The notes beneath the pieces were generated by a model that worked only from the letters and a program-made list of their open reading frames with translations, ran no database searches and was not told where the DNA came from. This document shows positions 33,360 to 43,525 of a DNA stretch of 64,000 nt, piece by piece. The stretch is from Dyadobacter sp. MSC1_007 (GTDB taxonomy: Bacteria > Bacteroidota > Bacteroidia > Cytophagales > Spirosomataceae). The DNA is taken from positions 124,001 to 188,000 of the forward strand of contig NZ_JAMOZL010000012.1 in NCBI RefSeq assembly GCF_023667495.1. Direction: 5' to 3'. Numbering within the stretch: the stretch's first letter is position 1; every line of letters starts with the position of its first letter. Made by a program: the position numbers and the translations under genes.

Positions 33360-33586
33360 TCTTCTGGCTTGTTCAACTCTTGCGCCTTCCCTCGGGAATC
33401 TGAATTTTCAATGATTGAATGACTGAATGATTGAATAAAAAATATTCGGTCATTCAGTCATTCGGTCATTCAAAATTGACCGAAGTGACATCTTACAAGA
33501 GCATTGTTAATGAACTTACAGCAGCGGGTACTGCTCCGGATTTGCACCGGATTCCCTTTTAATCGCACCGAGGGCGCGAACCAATG
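33354..33586 (-). ncRNA. Cobalamin riboswitch 1 (cobalt transporter/btuB operon)
   Basis: Minus strand. Core motifs in order: AAAAGGGAATCCGGTG, CAAATCCGGAGCAGT, CCCGCTGCTGTAAG, then a peripheral region, then AAGCCAGAAGACCTGCC as the 3' closing strand. These match the cobalamin aptamer consensus (GGGAA..GGTG..AATCC..., CxGC..CTGTAA, GCCxGxAGACCTGCC). A stem GCTCTTG/CAAGAGT bounds a peripheral hairpin composed of 8-nt repeats (33411-33472). The RNA leads into the cobalt-type transporter and BtuB-like receptor genes, expected to be shut off when adenosylcobalamin is plentiful. Confidence 0.93.
33411..33472. repeat. Octamer-repeat hairpin inside riboswitch 1
   Basis: Left arm on the plus strand reads GATTGAAT, GACTGAAT, GATTGAAT (33413-33436), then a short A-run, then the right arm ATTCGGTC, ATTCAGTC, ATTCGGTC (33444-33467) and ATTCAAAA. 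The two arms are inverted copies of a degenerate 8-nt tandem repeat, so they form an imperfect hairpin in the RNA. Equivalent elements occur in the other two riboswitches. Confidence 0.85.
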
Positions 33587-33592
33587 AAGTCG

Positions 33593-33600
33593 CAAAGCTA
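33593..33600 (-). promoter_or_regulatory. -7 promoter box for riboswitch 1 transcript
   Basis: Minus strand TAGCTTTG, a full match to TAnnTTTG. TTTC lies about 18 nt upstream as a weak -33 element. Predicted start near 33586, about 30 nt before the conserved aptamer core. Confidence 0.55.
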
Positions 33601-33659
33601 GGGGTTTTTGAAAGATTGAAACCAGAAAAATGAACTATTAATCCTAACTTTACAGTCTG

Positions 33660-33864
33660 ACAAGTTCTTTACTTTCTTTCTCCAACAGAAAAAGAGTCTG
33701 CATTTCAATGCATTCCAGGGGAATCGTGTGAAAATCACGAGCTGTCGCGCAACTGTAAGAGGATTAATGAGTGAATGAGTGAATGAGTGAATGTCTATTT
33801 AAAATAGTCACTCATTCACTCATTCAAAATTCACTCATTAATTTCTCAAGCCAGGGCACCTGCC
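33660..33864 (+). ncRNA. Cobalamin riboswitch 2 (upstream of cob synthesis operon)
   Basis: Plus strand. Motifs: CCAGGGGAATCGTGTGAAAATCACGAGCTGTCGCGCAACTGTAAGAGG, then a long repeat hairpin, then CTCAAGCCAGGGCACCTGCC ending at 33864. This is the cobalamin aptamer consensus with a fully formed P3-type stem (CGTG/CACG). It is divergent from riboswitch 1, with about 60 nt between the two 5' ends. The first gene on its strand is cobB, but 678 nt away with a minus-strand toxin-antitoxin pair in between. The 5' boundary is approximate. Confidence 0.92.
33765..33842. repeat. Octamer-repeat hairpin inside riboswitch 2
   Basis: Left arm: three exact-to-near copies of GTGAATGA (33771-33778, 33779-33786, 33787-33794) preceded by ATTAATGA. 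Right arm: the inverse pattern TCACTCAT, TCACTCAT, TCAAAAT, TCACTCATTAAT (33808-33841). The loop contains TATTTAAAATA. The hairpin sits directly between the CTGTAAGAGG and CTCAAGCC motifs of the aptamer. Confidence 0.87.
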
Positions 33865-34008
33865 TTTTTTCTTGTTGACAATGCTTTCGCGGTTTGAAGC
33901 AGGGTCTGGTTTGGATATTTTTCGGGATTTTTTCCTGATACCGGGCGGTTTTGCCGTTCGGGAATACCTTTCTACTCTTTGCTGATCGCCATTCCGGATC
34001 AGCGCCAT
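33865..34008 (+). other. Leader downstream of riboswitch 2
   Basis: Starts with a T-run straight after ACCTGCC (33864-33870). A 34-codon frame at 33881-33985 (MLSRFEAGSGLDIFRDFFLI...) exists but I cannot show that it is translated. A 7-bp hairpin GCTGATC / GATCAGC (33981-34003) follows, just before the end of the converging toxin gene, and may stop transcription from either side although no long T-run is present. The region would be the expression platform, but the switch is not clear. Confidence 0.4.
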
Positions 34009-34341
34009 TCAGATTTTGATTTTTCTGGCCGCCCTGATCTTCGACGGGCTGCGACTGCTATGAATGATGTTTAGGACCTCAATGCGTTCAGCTCGAACGC
34101 GGTAAATGACGAGGTATTTGCCATGCGCGAGATTTCGGTACATACCGGTTTTGGAAGGAATAAACCGACAGATTGGATGAAGATGATAATCAGAGGAGAG
34201 ACTGTTGATCCGGCTATAAAGCTCTTCTATAAAAACGGTAGCGGAAGAAAAGGAGAAAGTTTCGAGGCCATACGAATAGATATTTTCGAGGCTTTCGATG
34301 GCAAGATCGCTGATGACTACTTCGCGAATTTCGATTTCCAT
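34009..34341 (-). CDS. ParE/RelE-family toxin
   Basis: A 110-residue toxin of the ParE/RelE superfamily: N-terminal EIREVVISDLAIESLENIYSYGLETFS helices, then the core HPICRFIPSKTGMYRNLAHGKYLVIYRVRAERIEVLNIIHSSRSP, with the typical Y-R-(x)-Y/V-R and final I-x-H-x-x-R. ParE members poison gyrase, RelE members cleave mRNA on the ribosome; the two cannot be told apart safely here. Its start overlaps the antitoxin gene by 25 nt. The pair runs antisense within the leader of the cobalamin operon. Confidence 0.88.
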   Translation of the reverse strand: MEIEIREVVISDLAIESLENIYSYGLETFSFSSATVFIEELYSRINSLSSDYHLHPICRFIPSKTGMYRNLAHGKYLVIYRVRAERIEVLNIIHSSRSPSKIRAARKIKI

Positions 34342-34481
34342 TCAGAGATTTTAACTTTTAAATCCTGCATAGAATGAAATTTGCCGTTTTGCGCTTCCTG
34401 GATCATCTTCTTCGCCTCAGCTTCGCTCATAGGCTGACCCGGAAGTGCATAGTCGGTTTTCAATGTTTTTGTTTTTCCCAT
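34317..34481 (-). CDS. Small antitoxin of the ParE/RelE pair
   Basis: A 54-residue protein: MGKTKTLKTDYALPGQP, then SEAEAKKMIQEAQNGKFHSMQDLK and VKISEWKSKFAK. The middle part, E-A-x-x-M-I-x-E-A-x-N-G-x-F-x-S, is the usual toxin-wrapping helix of ParD/RelB-like antitoxins of Bacteroidota. It starts upstream of the toxin gene and overlaps it by 25 nt. Its own promoter box (TATATTTG, 34493-34486) stops 4 nt before the ATG, so its mRNA may be leaderless. Confidence 0.82.
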   Translation of the reverse strand: MGKTKTLKTDYALPGQPMSEAEAKKMIQEAQNGKFHSMQDLKVKISEWKSKFAK

Positions 34482-34485
34482 AAAT

Positions 34486-34493
34486 CAAATATA
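34486..34493 (-). promoter_or_regulatory. -7 promoter box of the ParDE-like operon
   Basis: Minus strand TATATTTG, full match to TAnnTTTG; the -33 element is poor (TTCA at the expected distance). The box ends 4 nt before the antitoxin ATG, so the transcript should start at the start codon or within a base or two. Confidence 0.5.
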
Positions 34494-34542
34494 ACAATCG
34501 TTTGTGCGAAAATGAAATATCCGGTATGAATATAACCACCCT

Positions 34543-35931
34543 ATGACAAACCGTAAATCCAGTTTCCTTATTTCGGCGCCTTCTAGTAATTCGGGGAAAA
34601 CTACCCTGACTTTGGGGTTGTTGCGTGCGCTTAAAGATCGCGGTTACCGCGTGCAGCCATTCAAATGCGGGCCGGATTATATCGATACGATCCATCATAC
34701 TACCGCGGCAGGCGCACCAGGCATTAATCTGGACACTTTTATGTCGTCGGAAGCTCATGTGAAGAATATTTACCAAAGATATAGCGACTCGGCGGACGTG
34801 TCGGTGACGGAAGGCGTGATGGGGCTTTTCGATGGGGCCGACAAGATGCGGGGCAGCAGTGCCGAAATAGCGGCATTGCTAGATATCCCGGTTGTGCTGG
34901 TGATTAATGCACAGTCGATGGCTTATTCGGCCGCGCCTTTGATCTATGGGTTTAAAAACTTCTATCCGGGGATCCGGGTGGTTGGTGCGATCTTCAATTT
35001 TGTGAATACCGAGTCGCATTACCGGTTTTTAAAAGACGCTTGCGAGGATGCGGGTGTCGAAGCATTGGGATATTTGCCAAAAAACGAAGATTTACATATC
35101 CCGTCGCGGCATTTAGGGCTGCATATTTCTGCCGAAACCGACTATGACCACATCATCAGCAGATTAGCAGAAATTATCCTGAAAACGGTAAACCTGGAAC
35201 GGCTGCTCGAAGTCACGTCAGTGGATCAAATCTTTGAAAATGAATCTGTTTTAGTTGATCAAAAAAGAATAAAACAGGCCAATGCCAATGCACGAAACCT
35301 GCGGATAACGGTTGCCAGGGACGAGGCTTTTTCATTTTTTTACCATCAAAACATAGAGGCCTTGCAGACGATCGGCGAAGTGCGCTGGTTTAGTCCTTTG
35401 GATGATACCCAACTGCCTGAAACCGACCTGTTATACCTTCCGGGCGGCTATCCCGAGCTTTTTGCCAGAAAGCTTTCCGAAAATAAACCGATGTTGCGAA
35501 GTATTCATAATTACTGTGCGAACGGAGGTCTGACGTATGCCGAATGCGGCGGACTGATGTATCTGGGAAAAGCCATCACAACCAGTAAAGACGAAAGCTA
35601 CTCGATGGCGGGCGTTCTCGGTTGTGAAACCACACTTAAACATTCTAAAATGACGCTGGGCTATCGTACCCTGCATTGGGATGACCTGGAAATCCGGGGC
35701 CACGAATTTCATTATTCGGTATTTAAAGATCAGGATATGCAGGCCGAGCCTGCCCGTATTACCAATGCAAAATGCATCCCGGTCGACGCCCCGTTTTTTA
35801 GAACAAAAAATACATTTGCCTCTTACACACATCTTTACTGGGCCGACAAACCGGAATTTATCCAACACCTCATCAATAAATCCAACCTAAAAGCCGACGG
35901 CCGATTGCTGAAAGCCGACAGCCAAAAATGA
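34543..35931 (+). CDS. cobB: Cobyrinic acid a,c-diamide synthase
   Basis: Glutamine-dependent amidation of the a and c carboxyls of (hydrogeno)byrinic/cobyrinic acid, ATP-driven (CobB/CbiA). 462 residues: N-terminal P-loop-like [16 protein letters not shown] (11-26), [10 protein letters not shown], the [11 protein letters not shown] motif, and a C-terminal class I glutaminase domain with the nucleophile Cys335 ([12 protein letters not shown]) and a histidine in GHEFHYS. Full family length. First gene of the operon; its stop overlaps the cobN start (ATGA). Called cobB rather than cbiA because the cobaltochelatase next to it is of the CobN, late-cobalt type. Riboswitch 2 is 678 nt upstream. Confidence 0.95.
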   Translation: MTNRKSSFLISAPSSNSGKTTLTLGLLRALKDRGYRVQPFKCGPDYIDTIHHTTAAGAPGINLDTFMSSEAHVKNIYQRYSDSADVSVTEGVMGLFDGADKMRGSSAEIAALLDIPVVLVINAQSMAYSAAPLIYGFKNFYPGIRVVGAIFNFVNTESHYRFLKDACEDAGVEALGYLPKNEDLHIPSRHLGLHISAETDYDHIISRLAEIILKTVNLERLLEVTSVDQIFENESVLVDQKRIKQANANARNLRITVARDEAFSFFYHQNIEALQTIGEVRWFSPLDDTQLPETDLLYLPGGYPELFARKLSENKPMLRSIHNYCANGGLTYAECGGLMYLGKAITTSKDESYSMAGVLGCETTLKHSKMTLGYRTLHWDDLEIRGHEFHYSVFKDQDMQAEPARITNAKCIPVDAPFFRTKNTFASYTHLYWADKPEFIQHLINKSNLKADGRLLKADSQK

Positions 35932-38900
35932 AACGCCAACGCATTACACGTTCCGACGGAAAGGCCATTAACCTCGTGCAGCGCAGGGGTCATCTTTCGT
36001 ATTGCTACAATGCCTGTTGCTGCGGCCGCGTCGATCGGGGTTACGCGCCGGTTCCGGTTGAACTCTACAAAGGCGAATGGCTTCGTCGTAAACTCCGGAA
36101 TGTAGTGCATATGACCAAAGGTGGTTGTCTGGGGCCATGTACGCTCGCAAATGTCGTTACGCTGCTGTTTGACGGACATTCAGTATGGTTCCATTCTATT
36201 AACTATGATTGGCAGATCATCGCGATTTTCGATTATATCGAAAGTTTGGTCAAGGCCGACCGCTACCTTGTGCCGCCGTCGGACCTGGCGGAATATGTTT
36301 TTCAATTTTATACCTGGAAAGGTTCAGAAACATCCACGGAAAGTGGGTTAACTGCTCTGCCCACGGACGGTATCGTGTTCCTAACACACGCCGACACGGA
36401 CCTACTTACGCTGGATCGGGCGATGCAGTTGTTACCCGATGATTTTCCGAAAACTACGGGTATCAGTCTGCTGGCCATTAAGAGCGAGGAGCAGATGCAA
36501 CAACTGCTTCAAAGGGAAATTGCAGAGGCCAGGATCATTGTCATACGCATTCATGGTCGCCTGAGTAGTATTCCTGGTTTCAATGAGCTGGTAAAACTAG
36601 CTGGGCAACGCGGACAGCATTTAGTCGTGGTAAGCGGTACCGGAGAGTTGAACCCTGAATTTGCGGCCGTTTCAACGGTTTCGCCAGCCATTTTGCATGA
36701 AACTTTGGCCTATTTACAGGCCGGGGGTTATAACAACCTGATATCGCTTCTCAGCTTTTTGTCTGACCACCTGTTAATGACCGGTTTTGGCTCAGAAGCA
36801 CCGGTGGCCTTGCCGGAACACGGCATATATCATCCAGATTTGCCTGAAAATGCGGATAAGGCAGATTGGTTGAAAAATTACAATCCGGCGCTGGCAACTA
36901 TTGGGATTACTTTTTACAGGGCGCATTGGTTGAGCGGCAATACCAGTTTTGTCGATGCTATGGTCCGTTCGCTGGAAGAAAGAGGTGTGAATGTGTTGCC
37001 TGTTTTTACATCGTCCTTGAAATCGGTCAATTCCGAAACCGGAAAGCCCTGGGCGTTTAAATATTTTGAAAATACAGGCGCTGAGATTGATGTGCTTGTC
37101 AATACCATTTCGTTTGCGATGACGGATATCAAACCGACAGGGCACGATAATGCGCCTGCGCTCGTCAATTTGAATGTGCCGGTTTTGCAGGCGATCACAA
37201 GTGGAATGGGCCGCGGGCCCTGGGAATCGTCGGCGCGGGGACTTAATCCGCTCGACACTGCGATGAATGTGGCTATTCCTGAATTTGACGGCCGTATTAT
37301 CACGGTTCCGGTTTCGTTTAAAGAAAAAGGAAAAGATCACAAAGGTTATGAGCCGATTGACAATCGCGTCGATCGGGTAGCGGGATTGGCGGTGCGTTTT
37401 GCACAGTTGAGACATCTTAAAAACGCCGATAAAAAGATTGCATTCATTTTTACCAATTCCAATACAAAAGCTTCACAGATTGGCAATGCTGTGGGACTGG
37501 ACGCGCCAGCTTCTTTAATGAATATTCTTAGAGCTATGCAGGACGAGGGTTACCGGATTGATAATTTGCCCGATACCGGCACCCAACTGATCCATGAGTT
37601 GATCGACAGATGTGCATATGACGAGAATTTCCTGACACCCGGGCAACTTGCGCAAGCAGCCGGTCGGGTGTTGGCAACACAATATCAGGAATGGTTTGAG
37701 GAACTGCCTGATGTGCCTCGCCAAAAAATGCTGAAACAATGGGGTCCGGCACCGGGCGAAACCTATGTGCACGACGGCCATATTGCACTCGCTGGACTGG
37801 ATCTTGGCAATGCATTTGTGGCTTTGCAGCCGCCGAGAGGCTACGGTATGGACCCCGACGCGATTTACCATCAGCCCGATCTTCCACCTACCCACCACTA
37901 TTATGCATTATACCGGTGGCTGCGTGACGGCTGGGGTGCCGACGCCATTGTACACGTAGGGAAGCATGGCACGCTGGAATGGTTGCCCGGAAAGGGGATA
38001 GGGCTCTCCGAAAACTGTTTTCCCGACGCTTTTCTGGGCGATTTGCCATTATTTTACCCATTTATAATTAACGATCCCGGCGAAGGTTCGCAGGCTAAAA
38101 GACGTGCTCATGCCGTGGTGGTCGACCACCTGACGCCACCGATGACTTCCGCGGACAGTTATGGAGAACTGGCACAACTAACTCAGTTGGTGGACGAATA
38201 TTACCAGGTCGAAAGTCTGGACCCATCGAAATTACCGCTGCTGCAAAGGCAAATCTGGGAGCTGATCAAACAAACGAATCTTGATACCGACCTCGCGGCA
38301 ATGCTCAGCCGCGACCATGGCGACCATAAGCACGACTGGGACGATGATATGACGCCGGAAGGTGTGCCGGTAACCCTGACCGAAATGGATGGAAAGGACA
38401 TTGCACATTTAATAGAGGATATTGATGGTTACCTGTGCGAATTAGGCGCTGCACAGATCCGGAACGGGTTGCATACTTTGGGCCAAATGCCCGAGGGTGA
38501 TGCTTTGATTGATATGTTACAAGCACTTACGCGCCTCCCGAATGGCCCTGTGCCCGGATTGCAGAAGGAGCTTGCCATTGTGTATGATTTTGATATTGAA
38601 ACACTTTATCAACAAAAAGGACAAAAATTAGAACGTGCAAACGAAGATTTTGTGGCATGGGCAGGCAGGCCGGTGATTACCAGTGCCGACGCACTCGAAG
38701 TGCTTGACGAAATGGCCAGCCATCTGATCCGGCTTTTTGAATACCACAGGTTTAATGTGAAATCGGTTGATCAGGTGGTTTTTGAAGGCGTAAATCAAAA
38801 TCCTGAGAAATCTGAGTTGGACGGCATCCGGAATGTTTTGAAGTTCATCTCCCAGGAACTTGTGCCGAACCTTGCAAGAACGGATGAAGAGATTACAAAC

Positions 38901-40199
38901 TTACTACACGGCCTTTCGGGCGGATATGTTCCTGCTGGTCCAAGTGGTGCGCCCACCCGGGGAATGGCGCATATCCTGCCTACGGGACGGAATTTTTATG
39001 CTGTGGATCCGCGAGTCCTTCCTTCAAAAGCCGCGTGGGAAGTGGGGCAGCAACTCGCCAGGGAAGTGCTTGACAGGCATTTGAAGGAAACCGGCCGCTA
39101 TCCCGAAAGCGTGGGAATCAGCATTTGGGGCACGAGCGCCATGCGTACACACGGGGACGATGTAGCTGAAGTGCTCGCATTACTGGGCGTGAGGCCCCTT
39201 TGGCAGGCGGAAAGCAGGCGGATAACCGGTATCGAACTCATCGGATTGGAAGAGCTCGGCCGTCCGCGCATTGACGTTACTACGCGAATCAGCGGGTTTT
39301 TCAGGGACGCATTTCCGCATTTGATTGAGTTGATGGATGATGCGGTACAAATGATCATCGCCGCGGATGAGCCCTTGGAAGAAAATTTTGTCAGAAAGCA
39401 TTATCTGAAAGAGCTGGTTGAATTGCAGAAAGACGACGCATTCTCGATCGAAGAGGCCGAGGAGAAGGCATCGTACCGCATTTTCGGGGCGGCTCCGGGA
39501 AGTTACGGTGCCGGGATATTGCCTTTGATCAATGAAAAAAACTGGCAGACGGATGCCGACTTTGCGCAGGCATATATTAACTGGGGCGGATATGCCTATT
39601 CAAAAAGTGCCCAGGGAGTGGATGCGCGCCCTGAGTTCACCCGGCGACTGGCAGGTGTGGAGGTTGCGCTGCACAATCAGGATAACCGCGAGCATGATTT
39701 GTTCGACAGCGACGATTACCTGCAATTTCACGGCGGAATGATAGCCACAATCCGTAACCTTACCGGTCAGCAGCCCCGCCACTACTTTGGCGATTCGCAG
39801 GACCCGTCGCGGCCGGTTGTGAGGGATTTGAAGGAAGAAACTTTACGCGTATTCCGCTCGCGGGTGGTTAACCCCAAATGGATCGAAAGCATTCAGAAAC
39901 ATGGCTATAAAGGCGGTTTGGAACTGACTGCGACGGTCGACTATCTTTTTGGATACGACGCTACCGCGCAGGTCGTGGACGACTGGATGTACGAAAAGGT
40001 GGCCGAAACCTACGCATTGGATGCCGCAATGCAGCGATTTTTTGAGGAAAACAATCCATGGGCGCTCAATGCCATTGCCGAACGGTTGCTCGAAGCTACC
40101 CAACGCGGCATGTGGGAAAATCCGACGGAGGAAACACTGGACGGTCTAAAAAACCTGTATTTAAAAAGCGAATCATTACTCGAATCGCGAACCGAATAG
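35928..40199 (+). CDS. cobN: Cobaltochelatase CobN with N-terminal ferredoxin-like domain
   Basis: Large subunit that binds hydrogenobyrinate a,c-diamide and inserts cobalt. CobN proper begins near residue 150 and shows the family blocks: [21 protein letters not shown]-type motif (residues near 680), [62 protein letters not shown] and SYGAGI. At 1423 residues it is longer than usual CobN (about 1250). The extra N-terminus (1-145) is a thioredoxin-fold [2Fe-2S] ferredoxin-like domain with Cys26, 30, 31, 32 and a C67-LGP-C71 pair (GGCLGPC). The extension is in frame, with no stop or restart. Cytoplasmic; works with the ChlI/ChlD-like protein encoded next. Confidence 0.95.
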   Translation: MKRQRITRSDGKAINLVQRRGHLSYCYNACCCGRVDRGYAPVPVELYKGEWLRRKLRNVVHMTKGGCLGPCTLANVVTLLFDGHSVWFHSINYDWQIIAIFDYIESLVKADRYLVPPSDLAEYVFQFYTWKGSETSTESGLTALPTDGIVFLTHADTDLLTLDRAMQLLPDDFPKTTGISLLAIKSEEQMQQLLQREIAEARIIVIRIHGRLSSIPGFNELVKLAGQRGQHLVVVSGTGELNPEFAAVSTVSPAILHETLAYLQAGGYNNLISLLSFLSDHLLMTGFGSEAPVALPEHGIYHPDLPENADKADWLKNYNPALATIGITFYRAHWLSGNTSFVDAMVRSLEERGVNVLPVFTSSLKSVNSETGKPWAFKYFENTGAEIDVLVNTISFAMTDIKPTGHDNAPALVNLNVPVLQAITSGMGRGPWESSARGLNPLDTAMNVAIPEFDGRIITVPVSFKEKGKDHKGYEPIDNRVDRVAGLAVRFAQLRHLKNADKKIAFIFTNSNTKASQIGNAVGLDAPASLMNILRAMQDEGYRIDNLPDTGTQLIHELIDRCAYDENFLTPGQLAQAAGRVLATQYQEWFEELPDVPRQKMLKQWGPAPGETYVHDGHIALAGLDLGNAFVALQPPRGYGMDPDAIYHQPDLPPTHHYYALYRWLRDGWGADAIVHVGKHGTLEWLPGKGIGLSENCFPDAFLGDLPLFYPFIINDPGEGSQAKRRAHAVVVDHLTPPMTSADSYGELAQLTQLVDEYYQVESLDPSKLPLLQRQIWELIKQTNLDTDLAAMLSRDHGDHKHDWDDDMTPEGVPVTLTEMDGKDIAHLIEDIDGYLCELGAAQIRNGLHTLGQMPEGDALIDMLQALTRLPNGPVPGLQKELAIVYDFDIETLYQQKGQKLERANEDFVAWAGRPVITSADALEVLDEMASHLIRLFEYHRFNVKSVDQVVFEGVNQNPEKSELDGIRNVLKFISQELVPNLARTDEEITNLLHGLSGGYVPAGPSGAPTRGMAHILPTGRNFYAVDPRVLPSKAAWEVGQQLAREVLDRHLKETGRYPESVGISIWGTSAMRTHGDDVAEVLALLGVRPLWQAESRRITGIELIGLEELGRPRIDVTTRISGFFRDAFPHLIELMDDAVQMIIAADEPLEENFVRKHYLKELVELQKDDAFSIEEAEEKASYRIFGAAPGSYGAGILPLINEKNWQTDADFAQAYINWGGYAYSKSAQGVDARPEFTRRLAGVEVALHNQDNREHDLFDSDDYLQFHGGMIATIRNLTGQQPRHYFGDSQDPSRPVVRDLKEETLRVFRSRVVNPKWIESIQKHGYKGGLELTATVDYLFGYDATAQVVDDWMYEKVAETYALDAAMQRFFEENNPWALNAIAERLLEATQRGMWENPTEETLDGLKNLYLKSESLLESRTE

Positions 40200-40226
40200 A
40201 CAACAGAAGCTTGAAATGGCATTAAA

Positions 40227-42047
40227 ATGATATTATACCCGTTTTCCGCGATAGTCGGACAGGATAAATTGAAGAAGGCACTATTGCTTTGTGCCGTAAA
40301 CCCCGGCATAGGCGGAGTGCTTATCAAAGGCGAGAAAGGGACAGCAAAAAGTACTGCCGTACGAGGGTTGGCGGCTGTGATGCCTGCACTCGAAGCCAGC
40401 GGTGAGCCGGTTCCATTCGTGGATTTGCCGCTCGGTGCTTCGGAGGATCGCGTGTTAGGCAGTCTGGATATTGAGGCTGTTCTTTCCGATAAAACAAAGA
40501 AATTACTACCTGGTTTGCTCGCTTCTGCGCACGAGGGCGTCCTTTATATTGATGAAGTCAATTTGCTTGCGGATCATTTGGTCGATGTCTTACTTGACGT
40601 TGCTGCCTCTGGTGTCAATACCGTTCAGCGGGAAGGATTATCTGTGAGCCATCCGGCGCGTTTTGTGTTGATAGGTACCATGAACCCGGAAGAAGGTAAT
40701 CTACGGCCGCAATTTCTGGACAGGTTCGGATTGATGGTAGAGGTAGGCGCACAAACGGATGTTCAGGCGAGGACGGAAGTTGTGAGAAGGCGGATCGCAT
40801 TCGAGCAGGACCCGGTTAAATTTGGAGTGTTGTGGGAATATGAGCAGCAATTGGTACAAAAAAAGATCACTGCGGCAAAACAGTTATTACCCGAAGTACA
40901 AATGCCCGATGGTTTACTGAGCATGATCAGCCAATTATGCATTGAATGGGGTGTGGGCAGCTTACGGGCCGATATTGTGTTATACAAAACGGCCATCACA
41001 CTAACGGCATTAAACAATCGGCGTAAAGTAACGGCCGACGATGTTCATGAGGCGGCAGAGCTGGTATTAATGCATAGAAAAGGAAAGAAAACACCGCCTC
41101 CACAGTCTAACAATTCGTCAAATGGGGCCGATGACACGCCTATGGCGCCCCGTCAAAAGGAAAACGCTTTGGAGAAAGATCAATCTGATGATTGTGGAGA
41201 GGGGAATTGTGATAAAAGTGATGATGATGAACAGGTAGCGGATATTAATTTTAGAATAAATGTTCTAAAATTAGAAGAAAAAGTGCCGTCGGCATCAGCA
41301 GCCTTGCCGGAAGGCAAGGCGGTAAAAGCAAAAGCTACTGTTAAAGGATATCAGATCAGAACAGAAAAAAATGCTTTCGCAACGGAGATAGCCATTAATG
41401 ATACCGTTATCTATGCATTGACCCGTAATTCTGATCGGTTAGAAGTGGGTAGAGACGATTTATTTGAAAAAGTGAAGAACGGAAAAACAGTTCATCTCAT
41501 TCTGTTTGTGGTAGATGCGTCCGGCTCAATGGCGGCGGGAAAGCGTATGGAGGCTGTCAAAGGATGTGTGATGAGTTTGTTGCAAGATGCATATCAAAAG
41601 CGTAATACCGTTGGCGTAATTGCCTTCCGGGGCGTGGAAGCCACTGTTCTGCTTGAACCAACCCGCAGCATCGAACTGGCCGAACAAGCTTTGGAAACAC
41701 TTCCCACGGGAGGCCGAACGCCATTGCCCCATGCATTGCAACTGTTGCAAAAAGTACTGCAATTTAAAAGTTATGACGCTAATATACAGACTTTTATAGT
41801 GTTACTGACCGACGGGAAAGCAAATGTGCCACTCGCTGGTGGAGACGCATGGCAACAGTCGCTTGACCTAAGCCGGAGGATAGCGGAAGCCGGGCATCGC
41901 GCATTGGTACTGGATACCGAAAGCGGTTATGTCCGCCAGGGAAAAGCGAAGGCACTGGCCGACGCGTTAGGCGCAGAATATCTTCCGCTTGACGAACTTT
42001 CAACTGACGAAATAATGGACTCACTTGCCGGAAGGATAGTAATCTAA
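40227..42047 (+). CDS. Cobaltochelatase/magnesium-chelatase-type ATPase, ChlI-ChlD fusion
   Basis: 606-residue AAA+ plus von Willebrand A protein that powers metal insertion by CobN. Walker [10 protein letters not shown] at 35-43, Walker [12 protein letters not shown], sensor motif [11 protein letters not shown], lid about 230-290. A Ser/Asp/Glu-rich linker (about 290-350) precedes a VWA domain with the MIDAS motif D430-A-S-G-S-M and TDGKANVPL. It combines the roles of BchI and BchD in one chain; no CobS/CobT type subunits are present, consistent with the CobN plus ChlID form of the aerobic chelatase. 27 nt after cobN. Confidence 0.94.
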   Translation: MILYPFSAIVGQDKLKKALLLCAVNPGIGGVLIKGEKGTAKSTAVRGLAAVMPALEASGEPVPFVDLPLGASEDRVLGSLDIEAVLSDKTKKLLPGLLASAHEGVLYIDEVNLLADHLVDVLLDVAASGVNTVQREGLSVSHPARFVLIGTMNPEEGNLRPQFLDRFGLMVEVGAQTDVQARTEVVRRRIAFEQDPVKFGVLWEYEQQLVQKKITAAKQLLPEVQMPDGLLSMISQLCIEWGVGSLRADIVLYKTAITLTALNNRRKVTADDVHEAAELVLMHRKGKKTPPPQSNNSSNGADDTPMAPRQKENALEKDQSDDCGEGNCDKSDDDEQVADINFRINVLKLEEKVPSASAALPEGKAVKAKATVKGYQIRTEKNAFATEIAINDTVIYALTRNSDRLEVGRDDLFEKVKNGKTVHLILFVVDASGSMAAGKRMEAVKGCVMSLLQDAYQKRNTVGVIAFRGVEATVLLEPTRSIELAEQALETLPTGGRTPLPHALQLLQKVLQFKSYDANIQTFIVLLTDGKANVPLAGGDAWQQSLDLSRRIAEAGHRALVLDTESGYVRQGKAKALADALGAEYLPLDELSTDEIMDSLAGRIVI

Positions 42048-42052
42048 GGACA

Positions 42053-43522
42053 ATGGATTTGAAAAAATTAAGACCGATCATGTTCGTCGGCACCGGTTCT
42101 GACGTTGGGAAAAGCGTGATTGCGGCTGGTTTTTGCAGGATTTTTAAACAGGATGGATACGAGCCCGCTCCCTTTAAAGCTCAGAATATGTCCCTGAATA
42201 GCTTTGTTACACCCGACGGACTGGAACTGGGACGAGCGCAGGCAGTACAAGCAGAAGCGGCACAAATCCCTTGTGAATCGGATATGAACCCGGTATTGCT
42301 CAAACCGACCAATGACAAGTCCTCCCAGGTCGTTTTGAACGGAAAGCCGGTGGGTAATCAGTCTGCTTACGAATATTTTATGGCGAATGATCGCCGCGAG
42401 CTCTTCACAGCTGTTAAAGATGCATTTGACAGGCTTGCTTCGAAATATTCACCCATTGTAATGGAAGGTGCAGGTAGTATTTCGGAGCTTAATTTAAAAC
42501 ACCGGGATATTACGAATCTTAGAATGGCCGCGCATGCGGGAGCCGCCGTTTACCTCGTCGCGGATATCGATAAGGGCGGTGTATTTGGTAGCGTTTACGG
42601 CACCATTGCACTACTAACGCCGGAGGAGCGCGCTTGTATGAAGGGTATTATTATTAATAAATTTCGGGGTGACGGAAGGTTGTTCGAGGACGGCAAAAGA
42701 AAGCTCGAAGAGCTGACTGGATTGCCGGTTATAGGCATTTTGCCCTATTTCCGAGACATTCATATAGAGCAGGAGGATTCCGTTTCGCTGGAATTGAAGT
42801 ACAAATCGGCCGTGGAGGGAAAGGTGAATATCGCAGTGGTTTTGCTCAAACGGCTTTCCAATTTTACTGATTTCGACAGATTGGAAAAAGACCCGCGAGT
42901 CAACCTGTTTTACTCGAACGATCCATCCGAAATTAGTAAGGCTTCAATTGTCATTATTCCGGGAAGCAAAAATACGATTGGGGATATGCTCGCGATCAAA
43001 AACAATGGAGTGGCAAAAGCCATTTATGATGCACATAAAGCGGGAAAGACTGTGATTGGTATTTGCGGCGGTTACCAAATGCTCGGAGAAAGTATAATGG
43101 ACCCACATCATATTGAGGGGGATATTGAGCAAATCCCCGGGCTGGGTTTGCTGCCGGTCACGACGGTTCTGCAACCGGAAAAAACTACATTGCAATGCAT
43201 CTTCGAGTTCCAGGGAATGGAAGGGACAGGCTATGAGATCCATATGGGAGAAACGACAGCATTGAGCCCGGGCCAACCGGTTGCAACGCTAGCGGACGGG
43301 CGACGTGATGGGTATTACCTTGATCACAAGACATGGGGAAGTTATATTCACGGAATATTGGATAATAGTGCGGTGATCAACAGCATTCTTGCTCCTTATA
43401 CCGACGAAAAGGGTATACATTATGACTATAAGAAGTTTAAAGAGGGGCAGTATGACAAGCTCGCCGAATTGCTTCGCTCACATATCCATATGGATTTGAT
43501 TTACAAAAGTTTAGCTATATAG
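42053..43522 (+). CDS. cobQ: Cobyric acid synthase
   Basis: Amidates carboxyls b, d, e and g of adenosylcobyrinic acid a,c-diamide. 489 residues. N-terminal dethiobiotin-synthetase-like domain with FVGTGSDVGKSVIAAGFCRIF and the cobyric acid signature FKAQNMSLNSFVT; central VMEGAGSISELNLKHRDITNLRMA; C-terminal glutaminase domain with nucleophile Cys338 (VIGICGGYQMLGE) and GYEIHMGET. Starts 5 nt after the chelatase ATPase gene. All expected blocks are present. Confidence 0.97.
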   Translation: MDLKKLRPIMFVGTGSDVGKSVIAAGFCRIFKQDGYEPAPFKAQNMSLNSFVTPDGLELGRAQAVQAEAAQIPCESDMNPVLLKPTNDKSSQVVLNGKPVGNQSAYEYFMANDRRELFTAVKDAFDRLASKYSPIVMEGAGSISELNLKHRDITNLRMAAHAGAAVYLVADIDKGGVFGSVYGTIALLTPEERACMKGIIINKFRGDGRLFEDGKRKLEELTGLPVIGILPYFRDIHIEQEDSVSLELKYKSAVEGKVNIAVVLLKRLSNFTDFDRLEKDPRVNLFYSNDPSEISKASIVIIPGSKNTIGDMLAIKNNGVAKAIYDAHKAGKTVIGICGGYQMLGESIMDPHHIEGDIEQIPGLGLLPVTTVLQPEKTTLQCIFEFQGMEGTGYEIHMGETTALSPGQPVATLADGRRDGYYLDHKTWGSYIHGILDNSAVINSILAPYTDEKGIHYDYKKFKEGQYDKLAELLRSHIHMDLIYKSLAI

Positions 43523-43525
43523 AAA

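Noticed and set aside
33411-33842. CRISPR-like array suggested by the short tandem repeats
   Set aside because: Units are 8 nt, contiguous and without spacers, and form inverted arms within riboswitch aptamers; no cas genes nearby.
33881-33985. 34-codon frame in the riboswitch 2 leader
   Set aside because: Could be a leader peptide, but there is no ribosome-binding site or codon signal that distinguishes it from chance; mentioned only in the leader entry.
36792-37415. 207-codon open frame antisense to cobN
   Set aside because: Residue content (many Arg/His/Ile, no hydrophobic core pattern) is that of an antisense shadow.
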